From: Sphaerisporangium perillae
Lineage (GTDB): Bacteria > Actinomycetota > Actinomycetes > Streptosporangiales > Streptosporangiaceae
Reading direction: 5' to 3'
NCBI RefSeq assembly: GCF_023276435.1
Contig: NZ_JALLPO010000008.1
Span: 1-64,000 of the forward strand
Length of the DNA: 64,000 nucleotides
The translations under genes and the position numbers were made by a program. The stretch's first letter is position 1, and each line of letters starts with the position of its first letter. This document shows positions 1 through 7,881 of this stretch, one piece after another. Under the pieces are notes generated by a model. That model did not search any database and was not told where the DNA came from. It was given only the letters and a program-made list of their open reading frames with translations.

Positions 1-233
1 CGCGCGCCGGCCGCCTCGCCCGGCGCGGCCCGGAACGCGACCGCGCCGGCCCGGAACGCGACCGCGCCGGCCCGGAACGCGACCGCGCCGGCCTTATCGG
101 CCGCGCCGGGCGGCCCTGGAGTCGCCGCCGAGGCGGGTCCCGCCGAACCCAACGCCGTCACTGTGATCTGCACGGCGAGCAACGCGCAGGCACCAAGCCA
201 CGCGGGCCCTCTAGTGCATGGATGCACACCCAT
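1..233 (-). CDS. Secreted protein, N-terminal part (cut by window edge)
   Basis: Reading leftwards from the ATG at 233, the frame stays open to the window edge (77 codons). It begins with a classic Sec signal peptide: a short basic start, a hydrophobic core around residues 11-30 and an Ala-Ser-Ala cleavage site near residue 36. The mature part starts Pro/Gly/Ala-rich and then holds three copies of a seven-residue unit (AGAVAFR). An AAGAGG ribosome site lies just before the ATG. The function cannot be told because the rest of the protein is outside the window. The divergent TetR gene at 356 may control it. Confidence 0.6.
   Translation of the reverse strand, partial: MGVHPCTRGPAWLGACALLAVQITVTALGSAGPASAATPGPPGAADKAGAVAFRAGAVAFRAGAVAFRAAPGEAAGA
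31..93. repeat. Three 21-bp tandem repeats
   Basis: Three perfect head-to-tail copies of a 21-bp unit (31-51, 52-72, 73-93). The unit length is a multiple of three, and in the minus-strand secreted protein it gives repeated AGAVAFR heptapeptides, so the expansion keeps the frame. Confidence 0.85.
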
Positions 234-236
234 ATT

Positions 237-273
237 GATCCTCTTCGCAGGGCGCCCCTCCGCCAAGAGGATC
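237..273. promoter_or_regulatory. 9-bp inverted repeat over the ribosome site of the secreted protein
   Basis: GATCCTCTT (237-245) and AAGAGGATC (265-273) form a perfect inverted repeat with a 19-nt spacer. In the minus-strand mRNA the downstream arm contains the AAGAGG ribosome site three bases before the ATG at 233, so the hairpin could hide it. Alternatively it is an operator for the divergent TetR regulator. The sequence cannot separate the two. Confidence 0.5.
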
Positions 274-355
274 TATCCCACCTCCGGAAAGTGCTGACTC
301 CACTACTCTGCGTGTTTTGGCGGGAAAATGGCGGCCATGCTGTGCGTCTGTGACC

Positions 356-1060
356 ATGAAGGGCTCCGGGCCGTACAGTGGCCACGTGGTCGAATCGACG
401 CCGAGAGCGCGTGGGGGCGAAAAGACCCGGGAGGTCATCGTCGAGACGGCGCTGCGCCTGTTCAGGGAGCGGGGATACGAGGCGACGACGATGCGGGCCA
501 TCGCGGCCGAGGCGGGCGTGTCCGTAGGGAATGCTTACTACTACTTTGCGTCTAAAGAGCAGTTGGTCCAGGCTTACTACGATCGGGCGCAGTGCGAGCA
601 TGAGGCGGCGTGCCGTGATCTTCTGGCCACGGAGCGGAGGTTCGCCGCGCGGCTCAGCGGGGTGCTCCGGGCGTGGGTCCAGGTGTCGGAGCCGTACCAC
701 GGGTTCGCGGTCAAGTTCTTCAAGCACGCCTCCGAGCCGAGCAACCCGCTCAGCCCGTTCAGCGGGGAGTCGACGCCTGCCCGGGAGGCGGCGATCGGGA
801 TCTACCGCCAAGTCGTGGAGGGGTCCGCCGACCGCATCGACGCCGAGCTTCGCGAGGAACTGCCCGAGCTGCTGTGGCTGTCCTCGCTCGGCGTGGTGCT
901 GTTCTGGGTGCACGACACCTCGCCGGGCTGCGAGCGCACGTACCGGCTGATCGAGGTCATGGTGCCGCTGATCGACCGGCTGGTGGGCCTGTCCCACCTG
1001 CCCGGCCTGCGCGGGGTGACCAAGGACTTCATCACCGCGATGCGAGAGCTCCGGACCTGA
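356..1060 (+). CDS. TetR/AcrR family transcriptional regulator
   Basis: A 234-residue TetR-type repressor. The N-terminal helix-turn-helix (about residues 25-72) shows the family pattern: TREVIVETAL, then RERGYEATTMRAIAAEAGVS, then a Gly-x-x-Tyr-Tyr-Tyr-Phe-x-Ser-Lys-Glu recognition segment. The remainder is an all-helical ligand domain without a recognisable substrate signature. No start has a good ribosome site: TTG 317, ATG 356 and GTG 386 are all possible and the message may be leaderless. It is divergent from the secreted protein at 233 and 114 nt upstream of an F420-type oxidoreductase, both plausible targets. Confidence 0.88.
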   Translation: MKGSGPYSGHVVESTPRARGGEKTREVIVETALRLFRERGYEATTMRAIAAEAGVSVGNAYYYFASKEQLVQAYYDRAQCEHEAACRDLLATERRFAARLSGVLRAWVQVSEPYHGFAVKFFKHASEPSNPLSPFSGESTPAREAAIGIYRQVVEGSADRIDAELREELPELLWLSSLGVVLFWVHDTSPGCERTYRLIEVMVPLIDRLVGLSHLPGLRGVTKDFITAMRELRT

Positions 1061-1174
1061 CGACCCGCCCAGGGCACGGATTCGGCGCGCCGTGGACGCG
1101 GTTGCGCATCGTCCGGCGGCGTTTCGGTGCGCCCCATACCGGCCGGTTGGTATGGTCGGCGAAGGAGGTGGACA

Positions 1175-2134
1175 GTGAAGCGTTGGGGCATCACGATCCC
1201 GTACTTCGATCGCACCATGGCCGAGTCCAAGGAGCTGGTGGCCGAGCTGCCCGGTCTTGGGTACACCGACGCCTGGACCGCCGAGGTCAGCGGCGCCGAC
1301 GGGTTCGTCCCGCTGGCCCTGGCCGCCGACTGGGCCCCCGAGCTCCGCCTCGGCACCGCGATCATCCCGGTGTCGACGCGCGGCCCCGGCCTGCTGGCCA
1401 TGTCGGCCGCGACGCTCGCCGACCTCGCGCCCGAGCGCTTCGTGCTCGGCATCGGCGCGTCGTCCCCGGCCATCGTGGAGCGCTGGAACGCCGGCGAGTT
1501 CGTCAAGCCGTACGGCAGGACGCGCGACACCCTGCGCTTCCTCAAGAAGGCCCTCACGGGGGAGAAGGTCACAGAGAAGTACGAGACCTTCGAGATCAAG
1601 GGCTTCCGGCTGGAACGCGCGCCCAAGGTGCCTCCGAAGATCGTGCTGGCCGCCCTGCGCCCGCGCATGCTCCACCTCGCGGCCGAGGAGGCCGACGGCG
1701 CGATCACCAATTGGCTCTCCCCGCAGGACGTGCCCAAGGTGCGGGCCGAGTTGCGTCCGGAGACCGAGCTGATCGCCCGCCTGTTCGTCTGCGTCAGCGA
1801 GGACGCCGAGATGGTCAGGAAGCTCGGGAAGCGCATGCTGGCGACGTACCTCACCGTGCCGGTGTACGCGGCCTTCCACGACTGGCTGGGCCGGGGGGAG
1901 ACGCTGCGCCCCATGCACGAGGCGTGGGCCGCGGGGGACCGCAAGGCGGCGCTCGAGGCCATCCCCGACGAGGTCGTGGACGACCTGATCGTGCACGGTG
2001 ACGCGGCGACCTGCCGGGCGCGGATCCAGGAGTACGTCGACAACGGCCTGACGACGCCGGTGCTGGCCCCGATCGGGGCCGGCGGGGTCTCGATCGCCCA
2101 GGCCGTCCGCGATCTCGCTCCGACCGCCTCCTGA
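1175..2134 (+). CDS. LLM class F420-dependent oxidoreductase
   Basis: A 319-residue luciferase-like TIM-barrel oxidoreductase, close in pattern to the Rv3093c-type F420 group. The N-terminus KRWGITIPYFDRTMAES, the internal ADWAPELRLGTAIIPVSTRG strand-turn and APERFVLGIGAS are typical. Such enzymes move hydride between cofactor F420 and an organic substrate; the substrate here is unknown. The GTG at 1175 is chosen because GGAGGTGG lies 7-10 nt upstream; an in-frame start at 1127 has no ribosome site. It follows the TetR gene on the same strand. Confidence 0.88.
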   Translation: MKRWGITIPYFDRTMAESKELVAELPGLGYTDAWTAEVSGADGFVPLALAADWAPELRLGTAIIPVSTRGPGLLAMSAATLADLAPERFVLGIGASSPAIVERWNAGEFVKPYGRTRDTLRFLKKALTGEKVTEKYETFEIKGFRLERAPKVPPKIVLAALRPRMLHLAAEEADGAITNWLSPQDVPKVRAELRPETELIARLFVCVSEDAEMVRKLGKRMLATYLTVPVYAAFHDWLGRGETLRPMHEAWAAGDRKAALEAIPDEVVDDLIVHGDAATCRARIQEYVDNGLTTPVLAPIGAGGVSIAQAVRDLAPTAS

Positions 2135-2265
2135 CGTTTCCCCCTATGGGGGCGGAACTCCGTGCCGCGCGCCGGGCGTTATCGGGGTGCGGGGCGGGGT
2201 AGTGGGAGCCCTCACGGAGTTCCCGCCGTGCGCTCGCGACCGCGGCACAGACGGAGGTGGCCATC

Positions 2266-2619
2266 ATGAGCAAGGCTGGACGCGCGGCCGCGGCCTACCG
2301 CGCCTACCGGGAGGTCGGCCGGCCGGGCTCGGCGGGGTTGATGGCCCGCGTCAGGGCACTGCCCCGCATGATCGGCGGCGCTCTCCGCGGCGACTATCGC
2401 GAGCTGGGCAAGCGCAAGCTCGCCCTCATGGGGCTCGGCGTCCTGTACATCGTCTCGCCCATCGACGTGATCCCCGACTTCCTGCCGCTGATCGGCGTCA
2501 CCGACGACTTCGGCGCGTTCCTTTGGCTCATGACCTCCCTCTTCGGCGAGAGCGGCCGCTACCTGGACTGGGAGCGCAAGCAGGTGCACGGCGAGGTGGC
2601 GCGACCTCGACCGGCATGA
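2266..2619 (+). CDS. DUF1232 (YkvA-type) small membrane-associated protein
   Basis: A 117-residue protein with the DUF1232 signature around residues 63-90: LGVLYIVSPIDVIPDFLPLI followed by GVTDD. This Ser-Pro-Ile-Asp-x-Ile-Pro-Asp motif is diagnostic of the YkvA family, whose biochemical role is not established. The ATG at 2266 has a strong GGAGGTGG site; the GTG inside that site is rejected. It is the last rightward gene before a paired-hairpin terminator facing the amidohydrolase. Confidence 0.85.
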   Translation: MSKAGRAAAAYRAYREVGRPGSAGLMARVRALPRMIGGALRGDYRELGKRKLALMGLGVLYIVSPIDVIPDFLPLIGVTDDFGAFLWLMTSLFGESGRYLDWERKQVHGEVARPRPA

Positions 2620-2717
2620 ACGACTGTGCAGGGCAGGTAGGACCAGGGAAGGCAACTCCGACCCTGGCCCCGCCCGGAACCTACGACGCGCAAGCGGCGT
2701 AGCGGAAGCAGTGAGAA

Positions 2718-2755
2718 CCCCACGGCGACGTGGGGGATCCCCGGCGTTCACGCCG
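2718..2755. terminator. Tandem hairpins between convergent genes
   Basis: CCCCAC (2718-2723) pairs with GTGGGG (2730-2735), and CGGCG (2742-2746) pairs with CGCCG (2751-2755) around a TTCA loop. They lie between the convergent ends of the DUF1232 and amidohydrolase genes. No U-tract is present, as is common in actinobacteria. Confidence 0.5.
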
Positions 2756-2764
2756 AGGAGAAGG

Positions 2765-3964
2765 TCAATCCTCGCCTTCCCTGAGGAGCCAGGCCCGTGA
2801 GGGGAGCGGGTGGCCGAAGAGCCGGGCCGCGTTGCCGTAGGCCACCCTGCCGATGTCGGCGGGGGGCAGGCTGCCGAGGTTGCGGGCCAGAGCCTGCTGG
2901 ACGTCGGGCCAGGTGGACTCCGAGCGGGGATAGCCGCTTTCGAGCAGGACGTGCTCCAGGCCGACGGCGAGGCGTACGCCGGACAGCGCGTAGTCGTCCA
3001 GGGTGCCGAAGTAGAAGTTGCGGCGGAGCACCTCGCTGGGCTTGAGGCCGCTGTCCCACGTCGCCTCGCCCGCCACCGGATGGTCCAGGGCGTAGTCGGC
3101 GCGCGCGGCGAGCATGGGGAGCCAGCCGACGCCGCCCTCGACGATGAGGATGCGCAGCTTGGGGAAGCGCAACGGCACGCCCGACCACAGCCAGTCGGCG
3201 CAGGCGAACATCGCGCTCGCCGGGATCATCGTGGTGATGGCCTCGATGGGCGTGTCGGGCGAGGGCACCGGCGACCACGACGAGGCGCCGGTGTGCAGGC
3301 AGATGACCGTGCCGGTCTCCTCGCAGGCGGCGAAGAACGGGTCCCAGTGGCCGGTGTGGATGGACGGCAGCCGCAGCCGGGTCGGGAACTCGGGGAACAC
3401 GACCGCCTTGAAGCCGCGCGCGGCGTTGGCCCGGATCTCCTTGGCCGCGATCTCGGGATCGGGCAGCCAGGGGAGCTGGAGGGCGATCATGCGCTCGGGG
3501 TAGGTGCCGGCCCACACGTCGCAGTGCCAATCGTTCCACGCGCGGGTCAGGGCCAGGCCGAGGTCCTGGTCGCGGGTCTTGGCGAAGGCCATGCCCGACT
3601 GCACGGCGAGCATGCCGGGGAAGCTGAGCGCCGCCCAGACTCCGGCGATGTCCATGTCCTTGATGCGGGCCTCGATGTCGTGGCACCCGGGTCGCATCTC
3701 CTCGAAGCGCACCGGCTCGAGGGTCCACTGGTCGCGCGGCAGCCCCGCGCCGGCGTCCATGCCGGCGCATGAATAGGTGCCGCCGCCGTACCGCCACACC
3801 TGATGGCCGGCTTCGGTCTCCACGACCTTGGGGGCCATGTCGACGTACCTCTCCGGGAGCCGGCCCTCGAACAGATCCGGCGGTTCGATCAGGTGATCGT
3901 CGACGCTGATGATCACGTAATCTCGCCGCCTCGGCTCGGGGTCAGGGGGCAGCGATGAGTTCAC
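2765..3964 (-). CDS. Amidohydrolase family (ACMSD-like) metal-dependent hydrolase
   Basis: About 399 residues of an amidohydrolase-2 TIM barrel. The N-terminal ISVDDHLIEPPDLFEGRLP carries the metal-binding Asp-x-His-like element, with a central ICLHTG (metal His) and a late GLEHVLLESGYP segment. The family includes decarboxylases and hydrolases of aromatic or fatty substrates; many actinobacterial members are uncharacterised. Start uncertain: GTG 3964 and GTG 3994 are both possible and neither has a clear ribosome site. It converges on the DUF1232 gene and stands alone. Confidence 0.82.
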   Translation of the reverse strand: MNSSLPPDPEPRRRDYVIISVDDHLIEPPDLFEGRLPERYVDMAPKVVETEAGHQVWRYGGGTYSCAGMDAGAGLPRDQWTLEPVRFEEMRPGCHDIEARIKDMDIAGVWAALSFPGMLAVQSGMAFAKTRDQDLGLALTRAWNDWHCDVWAGTYPERMIALQLPWLPDPEIAAKEIRANAARGFKAVVFPEFPTRLRLPSIHTGHWDPFFAACEETGTVICLHTGASSWSPVPSPDTPIEAITTMIPASAMFACADWLWSGVPLRFPKLRILIVEGGVGWLPMLAARADYALDHPVAGEATWDSGLKPSEVLRRNFYFGTLDDYALSGVRLAVGLEHVLLESGYPRSESTWPDVQQALARNLGSLPPADIGRVAYGNAARLFGHPLPSRAWLLREGED

Positions 3965-4138
3965 AGGGAAAACCGTATGCCGCAGGAATAACACCAGACA
4001 AGCTGGGAGGTCTCCGGTTGGTATCCGTTCCCCCGCGGAGCGGCGTCCAGCGCCGTGAGCGGGCTTACTGGAAACCGTGACGATTCGGGCAAGTTGCCAG
4101 TCACGGGACGGTGACCTGCTCCTGAACGCCGGTGGCGG

Positions 4139-4936
4139 CTAATGGCCGGGGGCCGGGACGGCGCCGGGGTCGGGGGCCGCTTCGCGCTCCGCCTGGAGGT
4201 CGCGGGCCTCGCGGCGGATCAGCGTGATCCACCCTCCGATCGCGATGCCGATGAACAACCACCACTGCACGCTGTAGGCGAGGTTGAGGCCGCCGCCCCC
4301 GCCCAGGTCGGGGTCGGGGACCGGCTCGGGCGCCGCCGCCGCCGCGGGTCGCTGCTCGGTCAGCTCGACGTACCCCCCGAACAGCTTGTGCGGCACCGTC
4401 TGGGCGATCTTCGCGGTGTCGATCAGCAGTACCTGCCGGGGCGGCAGCCCGCTGCGCTCGGTGATGCCGGCGCTCTCCTCGGTCTCGGCCGGACGTAACC
4501 GTCCGGTGACAGTTACCTCACCGGTGCTCGGCGGGGGCACCTCCGGCGGCGTGTCGGCGGTCGGCCCCATCTTCACCCAGCCACGATTGACGATCACCGC
4601 GGTGCCGTCGGCGGTGACCAGCGGGGTCAGCACGAAGAACCCGGGCCGGCCGTTCTGCGGACGGCGGCGGACCAGCAGCTCGTGGGCGGCGTCGAAGCTG
4701 CCGGTGGCCGTGACGGTGCGGTACTTCACCGCGTCCGGCACCGTCGCGCCGGGCCGGTCGAGGCTCGCCAGCGGCACCGGCGCCGCGGCGAGGTTGCCGG
4801 TCGCCCGGTCGCTCGCCGTGGACCTCTCCTCGTAGCGCCCGAACTGCCACCGGCCCAGGAAGAGGAACGAGGGGATCAGCAGCAGGACCAGCAGGTGGAG
4901 TGCCAGCCAGCGCGGCGTCAGGAGGAACCGGTACAC
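4139..4936 (-). CDS. SURF1 family cytochrome oxidase biogenesis protein
   Basis: 265 residues with the SURF1 layout: a first membrane helix at residues 8-28 followed by GRWQFGRYEER, a long periplasmic domain with VKYRTVTATGSFD, RRPQNGRPGFFVLTPL and VIVNRGWV motifs, and a second helix near residues 221-240 (NLAYSVQWWLFIGIAIGGW). SURF1 proteins help insert heme a into cytochrome c oxidase. An Ala/Gly-rich stretch precedes the last helix. It is monocistronic and divergent from the membrane protein at 5239. The copper/CtaG protein at 51782 is a functional relative elsewhere in the window. Confidence 0.93.
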   Translation of the reverse strand: MYRFLLTPRWLALHLLVLLLIPSFLFLGRWQFGRYEERSTASDRATGNLAAAPVPLASLDRPGATVPDAVKYRTVTATGSFDAAHELLVRRRPQNGRPGFFVLTPLVTADGTAVIVNRGWVKMGPTADTPPEVPPPSTGEVTVTGRLRPAETEESAGITERSGLPPRQVLLIDTAKIAQTVPHKLFGGYVELTEQRPAAAAAPEPVPDPDLGGGGGLNLAYSVQWWLFIGIAIGGWITLIRREARDLQAEREAAPDPGAVPAPGH

Positions 4937-5238
4937 GCTTTCAGCCTAGGCAGGCCGGTGAGTGGTCCGGGACCCGGCCGTGGCCCTGGACCTGCCGGGT
5001 CGTCCCCGTCGCCCCGGGAATCCCTGCCCGGGTCGTCCCGCCGGTCCCCGCTCGCCGTCCAGGCCGCCGGAGGGGCGTGCGGGCGCTTGGCCCATGTGCG
5101 TCCTTGTGCGTGGTGAAGGAGTGGCCACCGGCTGATCATGATCTCGTGGAACCGCTCGCGGAGGGCGAAGGCATGCCGTACGGTCGGACGGGTCCGTCCA
5201 CGGCACGTCGCTCTGTCCCTCAGGGAGCCGTCTCAGAC
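4937..5238. other. Intergenic region without a gene
   Basis: 302 nt between the divergent SURF1 and VC0807-like genes. It contains only an imperfect direct repeat (near 4991 and 5023) built on CCGGGTCGTCCC. No convincing promoter, RNA gene or small coding region was seen. Confidence 0.5.
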
Positions 5239-5898
5239 ATGACCGCGTCCACTCTCGCGTTGCCGTCCAGCGCGCCGCATCCGGTGCTGCCGAGGATCCC
5301 CGACCTGATCCGGCACGCGGCGCCTCGCGTGCTGGAGGGCATGATCCTCCCGGTGGCCGTGTTCTACGCCGGTCTGCTGGTGGCGGGGGTCAACGGCGGG
5401 CTGGCCATGGCCGTGACCTGGGTGTACGGCGGGGTCGCGCTGCGGTTGATCAGGCGTCAGAAGGTCCCCGGCACCGTGCTCCTCGCGATGCTGGCGATCA
5501 CGGTACGGGCCGCGCTGGCGTTGGTCACCGGGGACGTGGTCATCTACTTCCTGCAGCCCACGCTCGGGGTCTACTGCGCGAGCCTGGCCTTCCTGACGAC
5601 GGCCGCGGCGCCGCGGCCGCTGATCCAGCGGGTCACGACCGACCTCGTGCCGCTGCCGGACCATCTGGTGCACCATCCCCGGATGCGCAGGTTCTTCGTC
5701 CACCTGTCGCTGCTGTGGGGAACGGTCCAGTTCGTCAACGGGTCGCTGAGCCTGTGGCTGCTGTTCAGCGAATCGATCGAGACCTATCTGATCGTCAGGA
5801 CCGCGGCGGTGGCCGTGCTCATGGTCTTCGCGGCACTGGCGTCACTGCTCGCCTTCAAGCGGGCGCTCCGGCTCGTGCAGGCTGCGCACAGGCACTGA
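5239..5898 (+). CDS. VC0807-like polytopic membrane protein
   Basis: 219 residues with five or six predicted membrane helices, beginning near residue 28 (LEGMILPVAVFYAGLLVAGV). The spacing of short helices, a central GDVVIYFLQPTLGVYCASLA and a final FKRAL tail match the VC0807/intracellular-septation-like membrane family of unknown function. ATG 5239 is preceded by GGGAG at a good distance. The long upstream reading frame has no coding character. No operon partner is evident; an HxlR gene converges on it. Confidence 0.72.
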   Translation: MTASTLALPSSAPHPVLPRIPDLIRHAAPRVLEGMILPVAVFYAGLLVAGVNGGLAMAVTWVYGGVALRLIRRQKVPGTVLLAMLAITVRAALALVTGDVVIYFLQPTLGVYCASLAFLTTAAAPRPLIQRVTTDLVPLPDHLVHHPRMRRFFVHLSLLWGTVQFVNGSLSLWLLFSESIETYLIVRTAAVAVLMVFAALASLLAFKRALRLVQAAHRH

Positions 5899-5938
5899 CG
5901 ACCGACCGCAGGCGGGCGTGCGGACGGTTCCGGCCGCG

Positions 5939-6409
5939 CTAGCCGGCGAGGCGGGCGCCGGGGCCGAGCCGGGGTGTGACCTCGCGGGGCGAGGGCACCT
6001 CGTGGCCGTCCGCGCAGCGCAGGGCGATCTCGATGGGCGAGCCGCAGTCGCGATGGGTGAGGACGACCGGCGGGCCGTCGGGGTCCGCCTCGTACCGGTC
6101 GCCCCAGTGCATAAGGCTGACCATGATCGGATAGAGGTCGAGGCCCTTCTGGGTGAGGCGGTACTCGTCCCGGCGCCTGCTGCCCGGCTCGCGGTAGGGA
6201 ACCTTGCGCAGCAGCCCTTCCTCCACCAGGCGTGCGAGGCGGGCGCTGAGCACCTGCCGGGGGGCGCCGGTGCCGGCCTGCATGTCGGCGAACCTGCGCA
6301 CGCCGTTGAAGGCCTCCCTCAGCACGAGGAACGTCCACTTCTCGCCGACGACCGCGAGCGTGCGTTCGATCGAGCAGTTCTCCACCCGGAAGGGGTTTGG
6401 CTCGGTCAT
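5939..6409 (-). CDS. HxlR family transcriptional regulator
   Basis: 156 residues with the HxlR winged helix: CSIERTLAVVGEKWTFLVLR, then FADMQAGTGAPRQVLSARLA, then LVEEGLLRKVPY and EYRLTQKG. The N-terminal Cys typical of redox- or aldehyde-sensing HxlR proteins is present near residue 12. ATG 6409 gives the usual length. It is divergent from the GNAT gene at 6496 across an 86-nt gap full of AGACT/AGTCT half-sites, so autoregulation and control of the GNAT are likely. Confidence 0.9.
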   Translation of the reverse strand: MTEPNPFRVENCSIERTLAVVGEKWTFLVLREAFNGVRRFADMQAGTGAPRQVLSARLARLVEEGLLRKVPYREPGSRRRDEYRLTQKGLDLYPIMVSLMHWGDRYEADPDGPPVVLTHRDCGSPIEIALRCADGHEVPSPREVTPRLGPGARLAG

Positions 6410-6453
6410 GGAGGCATCGTAGGCGCTCAATTTTGCTCCCTCCAACGCAGCTA

Positions 6454-6495
6454 AGTCTAGTTGACAGACTCAGGTGCTTACGCAAGTCTGAGTCT
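6454..6495. promoter_or_regulatory. Inverted-repeat operator with TTGACA, HxlR-GNAT divergent region
   Basis: AGACTCAG (6466-6473) and CTGAGTCT (6488-6495) form a perfect 8-bp inverted repeat with a 14-nt spacer. A further AGTCT half-site lies at 6454-6458. TTGACA (6461-6466) is embedded and reads towards the GNAT gene. The right arm touches the GNAT ATG. I infer this is where the HxlR protein binds. Confidence 0.55.
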
Positions 6496-7056
6496 ATGAT
6501 TGGAACTCAGGGAGCGGCCATACCGGTGCTGCCGGCCGCCGCCCCGACCGCGCTTCGCTCGATCGCACCGCCCACTCGGGTGACCGGCGTCGTGATCCGG
6601 ACCGCCCGGATGGACGACGAGGAGAGGGTGCGGGCCTTCGTCGAGGGGCTCTCCCGCGCGAGTCAGGCCCTGCGTTTCTTCACCGGGCTCTCGCGGCCGG
6701 GGAAAGGCCTGCTGCGAGCGATGATCGCCGTGGACGGCGCCCGTGACGTCCTGCTCGCGGTGGACGGCGACGAGCGGGTCATCGGCCACGCGATGAGCTT
6801 CACCGGAGCGGGAACGACCGAGATCGCGGTCGTCGTGGCCGACGAATGGCAGGGGGTAGGGCTCGGGTCCCGCCTGGTGCGCAGGCTGCTCCGGCGGGCC
6901 GCCGCGCGAGGCGCGGAGACCGTCAAGATGGACGTGATGGGGGAGAACCGCAAGGTCCTGTCCATCGTCAAGCGCTGGTGGCCGGACGCCGAGATGTGCG
7001 TGGCGTCGGGCGCCGTGGAGATCGCCGTTCCCATCGGCACGTTCGTGATGGCGTGA
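6496..7056 (+). CDS. GNAT family N-acetyltransferase
   Basis: 186 residues with a single GNAT fold. The acetyl-CoA loop is seen as EWQGVGLGSRLVRRLL (about residues 115-130), preceded by a beta strand with IAVVVAD. It resembles the small stand-alone acetyltransferases that share the ACT/Pat-type core. Its ATG sits directly against the inverted-repeat operator with no ribosome site, so translation may be leaderless. The substrate is unknown. Confidence 0.85.
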   Translation: MIGTQGAAIPVLPAAAPTALRSIAPPTRVTGVVIRTARMDDEERVRAFVEGLSRASQALRFFTGLSRPGKGLLRAMIAVDGARDVLLAVDGDERVIGHAMSFTGAGTTEIAVVVADEWQGVGLGSRLVRRLLRRAAARGAETVKMDVMGENRKVLSIVKRWWPDAEMCVASGAVEIAVPIGTFVMA

Positions 7057-7097
7057 CCCTGGCCAAGGTCGTTAAGATTGGTAGGTTCCGCAGTTTG

Positions 7098-7112
7098 CAG
7101 AACAAGGTTCTG
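7098..7112. promoter_or_regulatory. Palindrome upstream of TetR gene
   Basis: CAGAAC-aag-GTTCTG is a perfect 6-3-6 palindrome 19 nt before the GTG of the TetR gene at 7132. Position and symmetry suit an autoregulatory operator. Confidence 0.5.
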
Positions 7113-7131
7113 TTGAGTCACCATTGACTTT

Positions 7132-7722
7132 GTGACGAGCGCGAAGAACGGGCGAGACGGCCGCACCAGGATCATCGACGGCGCGCTGCGCCGGTTCAGC
7201 CAGGACGGAGTCTCCGCCACCACGCTCGCCAGCCTCCGCGAGGAAAGCGGCGTCAGCGTCGGGAGCTTCTACCACCACTTCGCCAGCAAGGAACACGTAT
7301 TCGGGGTGCTCTACTCCGAGATCCAGAGCTCCTACCAGCGGGCCTTCATCGACGAGCTGTACAGGCACGAGAGCGCCCAGGGTGGCATCGAGGCGATCGT
7401 CGCCATGCACATGGCGTGGTGCGGCGAGCATCCTGAGCAGGCCCGCATCCTGATCAGCGAACGCCCGCCCCGCCGGCAGGAGCCGGGCGGTCCCGAGGTG
7501 GGCGAGTCGCGGCGTACGTTCTTCCGGCAGGTGTCGGAGTGGTGGCGTCCCCACATGAAGGACGGCGTGCTGCGGCCCGTGCATCCCACCATGTGCTACG
7601 TCCTTTGGCTCGGCCCCGCCACGGAGATGTGCCGCCTGTGGTTCTCCGGCGTGCACCAGCCGACCGAGGAAGAGATCAAGGCGCTCTGCGAGGCCGCCTG
7701 GCAGAGCCTTCGCCTGACCTGA
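7132..7722 (+). CDS. TetR/AcrR family transcriptional regulator
   Basis: 196 residues. The helix-turn-helix covers roughly residues 8-55 with ALRRFSQDGVSATTLASLRE, ESGVSVGSFYHHFASKEHVF. The C-terminal domain has FRQVSEWWRPHMKDGVLR and a Trp-rich end, typical of AcrR-type repressors in which position, not sequence, suggests targets. The next gene downstream is a luciferase-like oxidoreductase. The GTG start fits the HTH spacing; no strong ribosome site is seen. Confidence 0.9.
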   Translation: MTSAKNGRDGRTRIIDGALRRFSQDGVSATTLASLREESGVSVGSFYHHFASKEHVFGVLYSEIQSSYQRAFIDELYRHESAQGGIEAIVAMHMAWCGEHPEQARILISERPPRRQEPGGPEVGESRRTFFRQVSEWWRPHMKDGVLRPVHPTMCYVLWLGPATEMCRLWFSGVHQPTEEEIKALCEAAWQSLRLT

Positions 7723-7881
7723 CCCCTCCGTACGAACTGTGACCGTCAAGCCGGACGCCACCTCGGCGGCGGGCGTGGCCCACTGGCGGCGAGCCTGCGG
7801 GAAGGGCGGGCGTGGGCTGCATAGAGTGGGACACCCCGTTCCGCATGATCTCTGGTAGACGCCACAGGACGGGGAGCCGCC

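Noticed and set aside
158-1996. Very long minus-strand open frame over the first TetR and oxidoreductase genes
   Set aside because: It is antisense to two clear plus-strand genes, has Arg/Gly/Pro/His-skewed composition and no family pattern; high GC makes such shadows common.
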